64,000 nt of DNA from Blastomyces gilchristii SLH14081 (Eukaryota > Ascomycota > Eurotiomycetes > Onygenales > Ajellomycetaceae). Positions 57,480 through 64,000 of this stretch are shown here, in pieces. The stretch's first letter is position 1. Each line of letters opens with the position of its first letter. The notes under the pieces were generated by a model that worked only from the letters and a program-made list of their open reading frames with translations, had not been told where the DNA came from and did not search any database. The position numbers and the translations under genes are program-made. The DNA lies in the NCBI RefSeq assembly GCF_000003855.2, contig NW_003101677.1, positions 2,932,742 through 2,996,741 of the forward strand. Direction: 5' to 3'.

Positions 57480-59500
57480 AGAATAAGTGCTCGCAGATGA
57501 TTAGTCAGGTGTTTGCAGCTTGGCATGATATATACTGTTAACTACTAGAAGTATTCATGGTAGAAAGATAAATGTAGAGATTAAATGTATAATAGTATTC
57601 AAGCTGAGTTATAAATAGTATTCATGAACTTCAGTCTATATAGTTATGTGTAGTTAAGAGTCACTAACTCTATTAATTACATGAGAGATAGAAATAGAGG
57701 TAAATAATCTGCAAGAAGTGAGGTTGCTTACATACTTTCTTCTCTCTAAGCCTTCATCTGTGAAGTCTTTCACTGAGTGATTTCATAGAATCAGACTCAG
57801 CCCTGCAGTGATACTCACTAAAAACTCTTTATATCTATAAAAAAACTCAGTGAGGAAAAATTCCTTGTTATTATAAAGAGAAAAGAGTCTATTACTCAGT
57901 TTCTTATTTCATAAAATTCTTTATAGCCTGCAGATCTTTCTCTGACTATTATATAGATTCATCTTACATCTTTTATATAGAAGAGTTCTGATTGACTCTT
58001 AATTATTTTCACAAGATTCTTATGTAATTATTACATAGATTCATTGTGTATCTTTCATTCTGAAGAGTTTCAGTTGATCTTCAATTATTTTTTCATGAGA
58101 TTCTTATATAACTATTACACAGATTTATTTTGCAGATGAATCACTTTCTGTGAGATTATCTTTATCAAAGAGAAGTATTTATAAGTTAATCTTTCACTCA
58201 TTCTTATACATCATCATTCTTTGATGCTGTAGAATTGTGAGAAATCTTTCATTCTTTCATCAACTCTGTAGAATTATAGAATCAAGATATTTACAGTCTG
58301 CAATCACTCTTTATAGTCATATAGAAAGATTCAGATCTGTAATTCATAATCACTCTTTATTTACTGAAGTGATCTAACTGTTTCATGAGATTACTTATAG
58401 TGTAAATAAACCTCTCTAGAGTAGTATAAATATCTCAGATCTGTTCATAGAATCTTATCTTCTTTTTTCTTTTTCTGTAATAGCTCTTATTCTTATAAAC
58501 TGTGAGTATTCTTATTCATCTGTGAAGTGTTTTCACTCAGATGACAAAGAGAGAGTGTTTCTGACAATATTCATATATTAGTTCAAGAACTTCTTAAGAA
58601 TAAAAAGTTTTTCAATTTCAATATCTTTATAAACAATGTCTGACTGTCACTGAGCTTCTCATAGATATTCTTATAACTTCTCTGATCACTTTTTATCAGC
58701 TGATAAAATAGAGATATCATCACCTACAACAGTATCTTTATTTTTCTCAGTCTCATCACTGCATCTGATCTTCAGGTCAGCAGTCAACTCTATATCTCTT
58801 TCAGATCAGCTTCTGACTTTAAGCAGCACAGTCTCACTCTTTAGTGTAAGTCTCTCTGTAAGTAATTTCTTACAGACTGTAGCTGACAGTTTCTGCAAAG
58901 CTTTTAATACTGTCAGTGCTCTCTGTGATTTTATAAGTCTACAATCACTCTCTCTCTATCTGCACAATCTCTGATCAGATATATATAAATATGTCTAGCT
59001 TCTCTATCAACAGTTCTTACACTGCAGCACATTTTCACAATCTCATTATTAATAAGAGATGAGTTTCTGAGTACTTATAAGATTTAGATAAGGCAATGCA
59101 AATATCATGAATTCATAACAGAAGTTAATCTGAGCAGATGAGCTCTCTCTTCACATCTCAATTATTTTCAGACTGAATACTTCAGTATAACTGAGAGAGT
59201 GAATATAGCTTTGTAAGAAGTATCTGATTATATATATAGATGATCAGCTCTCAAGACTCTGCTGTAACTATATATACTCTGATATTCAGCTTCTCTGAAG
59301 TCTGTGCATTTCTGACAATCTTTGTATTAAATGTAACAATTATCTGTATTACAAGTATAATACTTTCTACTTCTTTAAAGAGAGAAATTGATAGTCATAG
59401 AAGAATTGAGTATCATAGATATTAAGAATATGAATATGAGTTTTCTTTGTGTTTTCTTTATTAGTCTTTAAATTGTGTTCACAGCTCTGTTTTTATTTTC
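57480..59500. other. Unclassified AT-rich transposon DNA
   Basis: It starts TGTAAGAATAAGTGCTCG at 57482, like an LTR; a partly inverted match (TCTTATTCTTATA) lies near 58487-58499, so a solo or 3' LTR of about 1 kb is possible. The rest shows no domain. Could be the 3' LTR and flank of the minus-strand Gypsy that follows. Confidence 0.35.
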
Positions 59501-60497
59501 TTTATTTTTTAACTTTTAATAAGAATATGATTTCTTCTTCTCTTTATATATATTATAAACTGTTCATCTGAGTAGAAACTCATCATTTTATAGACTAGAA
59601 TTTATAAATAACAGTGTTAATGTCTTTATTATAATCAGATTCTTAGTGAAGATTACATTATTCTAACTTATCAGAATTCATAGTATAAAAGTCATGTCTC
59701 AGCTTCTGCAGATATCTTATCTACTCAGATAATTTGCAAGTGAACTTATTTATCTTATCAGAATACTCTTATTACTGAATCTTGAATCAGAGCTAATAAC
59801 CTCACTTCTCTGAGTTAATAATCTCTTTAATCTGATATTCTCTTTCACTCTCTAGTACTTTATAAATAGAGTGATAAGTCACAGAGTTCTCTTCTAAGAA
59901 TTTCTTATATTTATAAAATAAAGAGATATAAAAAATATTGTGTATCTGCAACTCAGATAATAGTTTTAATCTATAGAACTGTAAGCTAACTTTCTTTATA
60001 ATCTTATAAGACTATATTTATAAGAGATTCAGCTTCTTACTAGATCTCTGTGTGATGATATTTTCTAGACTTAGTCAGACTCTATCATTCTTCTTGAAAC
60101 TCTTTATAGTATGCTTAAAGTTATAGTATCTCTTCTGATACTCTTGAGTCTTTCTCAAGAATTTATGAGCTTTCTCTCAGATATTCTGAATTCTTCCAGC
60201 TCATTCACAGATATCACTACACTCTATAGTATACTCTTGCGGGTTCATCAGAGTTATTCACAGATGAGTCTGAGTGAGCATTGTAAAGAGAGTTTTACTT
60301 ATACTGACAGGCTTTAAGTTGTTATATATAAACTCTATAAGTAATAATCAATACACTCAGTTATTCTGATTGTAATTAATAAAGTACTACAGATACTATT
60401 TTAATATACTTATTAGATATTCTATCTGATCATCTGTCTGTTAATGAAAAGTCATGATTAGATCTTATAAGATCTTCAGTATAGTTATCAGATCAGA

Positions 60498-60728
60498 TTA
60501 GAACTCTTTTATAAAGATTAATTCTTTATCTGAGACAATGTTCACAGATAACTTATATAACTGAATCACATCACAGATGAAGATATGAGTTAAATTCTTT
60601 AACTTTAAGTTCTTATAAGTGAGTATAAAGTGTGTTATCTTGATAAAGTAATCTACTATCATTAGTACACTATCAAAGTAGGTATTATATATGTTCTTAC
60701 TTTCAGAGAGACTTATAAGAGTATTCAT
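60498..60728 (-). pseudogene. Gypsy integrase core remnant (family C)
   Basis: A 76-residue open segment with DSVLMIVDYFIKITHFI and VNIVSDKELIFI, the two Asp-containing strands of the integrase core (VDR-x-T-K and SDRG-type motifs). The Arg and Gly of SDRG are changed. Confidence 0.75.
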
Positions 60729-61748
60729 TTCTAGCTATTTCTACAATTTCTGTGAAATGAGTAGAGAAGTAAGTTTTTTATATAATCTAAACTACACTAC
60801 TTATAAATTCTGATAAATAGTATAAGAATTTACTATCTTCTTTATAAGTTCTTATATCTTCAGTCAGAAGTATTTTCTTATAAGCAACTCATAAGTTCTA
60901 GTGTCTGTAAAATAACTTACTAGAGAAGAGTTATAATATCTTTTAATAAGTTCTATACATAGAAACTCATTTATAGATATATAAATCTGACTCTCTCTTT
61001 ATAAGAGATTATTTAAGTCTCTTCAAATCTTTGTTTCTGCAGAATTAATCTCTGTTATAAGCAGTTTCTGAATATACTGAGTATATTCATTCTTCAGTTG
61101 CAGTTCAGACAATCTGAACAGAAGATCTTATAAAGACTTATACTCTGTTTTTTCTTATATCAGATCTTTCATAATACTTCTCAAAGTCTGTAAACTCTTC
61201 AGATTATAGATACTCTCTTCAAGAATTCTCACAGATATTCTCAGAGTGTTAACTCTTAGTATTATAGAGAGTAGTTATACAGACTTCTCTTCTCTCTCTT
61301 TCTTCTTCTCTTATAGAGAATTGAGAGACTCTTCAGTCAATCTCTTTATAATACTCAGTCTGAGTATTCTGTGAAGCTTTTCTGTCTTCTCTAGTCTCTC
61401 TATATCTGTCACTCTAGTCTGCTTAATATAGTCAGACCTGTGAGAGAATTCATCTACTGAGTTCTTAGTTTTCTTAATATACTCTATCTTGAATCAGAAC
61501 TCACTCAGTCTCTAAGTTCAGTGAATCTATTACTGTGAGAGTTTCTTAATTAAAGTAAACTATTATAAGCTGTTATAATCAGTTCTAATAGTAATCACTG
61601 TTATAAGACTTCTAAAGTAGTAATATCAGTAGTAGAAGAATTTCACTATTATAAGAAGCTTCTGATTATAAATGTTATAGTTAATCTCTATAAGTTACAT
61701 CTTTCATAAGAAAAAGATCACTGAAATTCAGTTCTTATTTAACTGTAG

Positions 61749-61931
61749 TTATGAGACTATTTCTAAAATTGTAAAGAAGAAGACATCTATCTTTAATCTA
61801 ATTAAGAGTAAGAAATCAAAGTAGAATAGTATTATTATATCTGTGAATATCTGTTTCAATCTTATAAAGACTTTATAAGTATCTGAGATAAGAAAGTTCT
61901 CACAGCTCTTTCTTTTTAATAACTTTTTCAT
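61749..61931 (-). pseudogene. Gypsy RNase H start remnant (family C)
   Basis: A short open segment containing RLKQIFTDIIILFYFDF and LLIRLKIDVFFF, the connection and first strand of RNase H, where the TDAS-type motif is degraded to KIDV. Confidence 0.6.
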
Positions 61932-62199
61932 TCTTTATTTATAGAATGACTTCTTCTTATTTTCATTCTTCAGCATATCTATAAGAGTCAAGAAGATTCT
62001 TATAAATGCAAAGATAAACTATCTATAGAAATTCACAAAGCTCAGAAAGATCTGAATCTTATAAATACTAGTTAGCTTCAGTTATAATAGAATAGTCTTA
62101 ATTTATAAAGATTTCATCTGAATATCATCTGCAGTGATTACATATTTTAAGAAATTAATCTAATAAGTACTGAGATTACACTTTATAAGTTTAATATAC

Positions 62200-62660
62200 A
62201 GCTCTGTCTCATCTAAGATCTTTAATACAGTTTATATATACTCAGTATATTCTTTCTTCTTTATGAAGTACATCATCATATTATTCAGATATATTATCAC
62301 AAAGACATTCAGATATACATGAAGTATTTTATTAATAAAAGACTGAAATACTGCAGAGATATTAGTCAAATCAAAAGACATTACTAGATATTAAAATAAT
62401 TTCAGTGCAGTTGTAATAACAGTCTTTCATTCATTCTCAGATAATATTCACAGCTGTGTATATATATTGATTACATTCAGTTATGTGAATATAACAGCTT
62501 CTGTAAGACAGTTAATCACATTCTTAATCAGTGACAGAGAATAGTAACTCTTTATAATCTTGAAGTTCAGATTATAGTAGTTTATATATAATCTAAGATC
62601 TTCATTCTTCTTCTTTATAAATATCACAGAGGCTTTCACAGAGACCTGTGAAGATCAGAT
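62200..62660 (-). pseudogene. Gypsy reverse-transcriptase remnant (family C)
   Basis: Minus-strand reading gives SVKASVIFIKKKNEDLRLYI, SYYSLSLIKNVINCL and, near 62260-62340, FVIIYLNNMMMYFIKKKEY, in which the YLDD active site has become YLNN. Confidence 0.7.
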
Positions 62661-64000
62661 AAAGTTATTCTTCAGATTCTTCTTTATATAAGTCTGCAAG
62701 ATCTCTGTCTTATAATGAGAGAGCTTATAGATTAATCTTCAGAAGAATTTCTATTCTTCCCTTAAATCTATTATCAGATTTTTCTTATAATGAGATGAAA
62801 GCTTAGCTATCTTAACTGAACTAAATATCTCTGTAAGATCTTGATATTTCTCTGATATTTAAAGCTCAGTTTTCATGACTGTGAAGTTCTTAGACATTTA
62901 TAAAGTTATTATATAGATAAGCTTATCTTCTCTAATTAACTCTGCAGTATTAACTGATTCTATCTTCATAAGTAAGTCTGCTAACACTGATTGAAAGTAT
63001 AAACCTGACTCATGAACAGCTATGTGCAGATTATGTCTTTAAAGTTATACAAGTCTCAAGTATATGTTATCTATGATGTCTGTAATAATCACAGTTTTTA
63101 TAAATCTTCTTCAGATTCTGAAGAGATCTTGTAATTCAAAGATAACTCTTACAAGTCTCTCAGCTCTCAGATCTGAGTTCTCACACTCTGCTTATTATAA
63201 GAGCAGATTTTCAGTTTTCATTACTCAGCTTATTTACTTTATAAGCTTTAGAGATACTACAGTGATCTGAGATTTCAAGTTCATTAATACTTTTCATACT
63301 GATAAGACAGTAGTACTGCAGTACAGTCTCTCTTCACAAGCATGTATTTTTATTGAAAGAGTAACAGATTCAGATGTTAGCTTCAAGACTCTTAAGAAGA
63401 CTATTACTGACTCTGTTCATAACTTCTTAAATTTCTATTTTAATTTATCTGAACAGTTTATATAGAGATATTATAATTTAGAATAGATGAAGTAAAGATT
63501 CTTTTTCTTAATCTCTCTATTATATACTCTATTTACAGAAGTGTGTGAAGCTCTATCTCTCTGCTTAGTAGTTAGATATAAATCTCTCTATATCTTATTA
63601 TCTTTTCTCAGCAAATCTGTTCTCTGTTATTCTGACTCTTACAGAGCTAATCAATGATTTACTCTTTACAGATTTATGACTCTTATAGTAATCTGTAAAC
63701 AGTGAATAAGAGTTATCAGTTTCTTCAGAGTTAAGAGCTTAGAGTCTTACTTAATAAGCTTATTCTATATATCTTTATTCAGTCTTTTTATAAATATCAT
63801 CATTCAGATCTTGTTTCAGAGCTCTATTTTCATAGATTTTAATTCATATTATAATTTTATAAAGTACTGTGAGTAGTCTTTATCAGATTTCTCATCTCTT
63901 TGTCTAATATTAATAATTACAGCTCAGGTGTTCTCTGTTCAGCTTATAAAGTCTCTCAACTTATTCTCTATATAAATCTTGAGAACAGATCAGTGAGATC

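Larger units (their letters stand above)
59500..64000 (-). mobile_element. Gypsy retrotransposon, family C (mutated, runs off the window)
   Basis: Minus-strand pol in the order reverse transcriptase (about 62200-62650), RNase H (61749-61931), integrase (60498-60728). Its RT (KKKNEDLRLYINYYNLN) differs clearly from family A (CIDYRDLN) and family B (CINYQELN). The gag and 5' end lie beyond base 64000. No intact gene. Confidence 0.7.

Overview
The window looks like a nuclear contig from a filamentous ascomycete. Most genes have short spliceosomal introns (GTRNGT...YAG), and the proteins are typical of Eurotiomycetes: a GPI-anchored GH16 enzyme, a VMAT-like MFS carrier, GID1/RanBPM, the INO80 subunit Ies4, RPA43, a Rieske-AIF and a TGL2-like lipase. 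Genes with microsatellite-rich spacers sit next to a long AT-rich block of mutated Gypsy elements. That pattern fits the Onygenales, and a Blastomyces-like Ajellomycetaceae genome is my best guess (inference, moderate confidence).

Bases 1-32,450 are gene-bearing. They hold the 3' end of an unrecognised gene (+) and then ten genes, all on the minus strand except RPA43: GH16 glucanase/transglycosylase, MFS transporter, GID1/RanBPM-like subunit of the CTLH E3 ligase, INO80 subunit Ies4, ER J-protein, RNA polymerase I subunit RPA43 (+, divergent from the J-protein), Rieske/apoptosis-inducing-factor oxidoreductase, a large coilin-like nuclear protein, an alpha-arrestin with a PY motif, and a TGL2-like lipase. 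I resolved exon-intron structures by matching reading phase at splice sites. Two micro-exons (21 nt in the MFS gene, 10 nt in the lipase) are needed to complete conserved motifs. The genes are housekeeping or general-function and do not form a visible cluster.

At 32,925-33,303 lies an intact tRNA-derived SINE with a 13-bp target-site duplication and an (AAT)n 3' tail. It marks the boundary with the second half.

Bases 33,500-64,000 are a low-GC block of nested, dead transposons: a Gypsy fragment (family A), a hAT DNA transposon with terminal inverted repeats, several copies of one chromodomain Gypsy (family B, one a complete insertion with paired 276-bp LTRs and a 5-bp duplication), a second heavily mutated copy of the SINE carrying a further insertion in its tail, a 5'-truncated Tad-like LINE, and a third Gypsy (family C, minus strand) running off the end. 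No intact gene is visible here. CC, GG and CG dinucleotides are almost absent, and coding remnants are full of stops in place of Trp and Gln codons, indicating RIP-like C-to-T mutation.

The most notable observation is that the SINE and the LINE share an (AAT)n tail and an ungapped, roughly 72%-identical 36-bp 3' end. This suggests that the SINE is a non-autonomous partner of that LINE. All calls were made by eye; no database search was possible.
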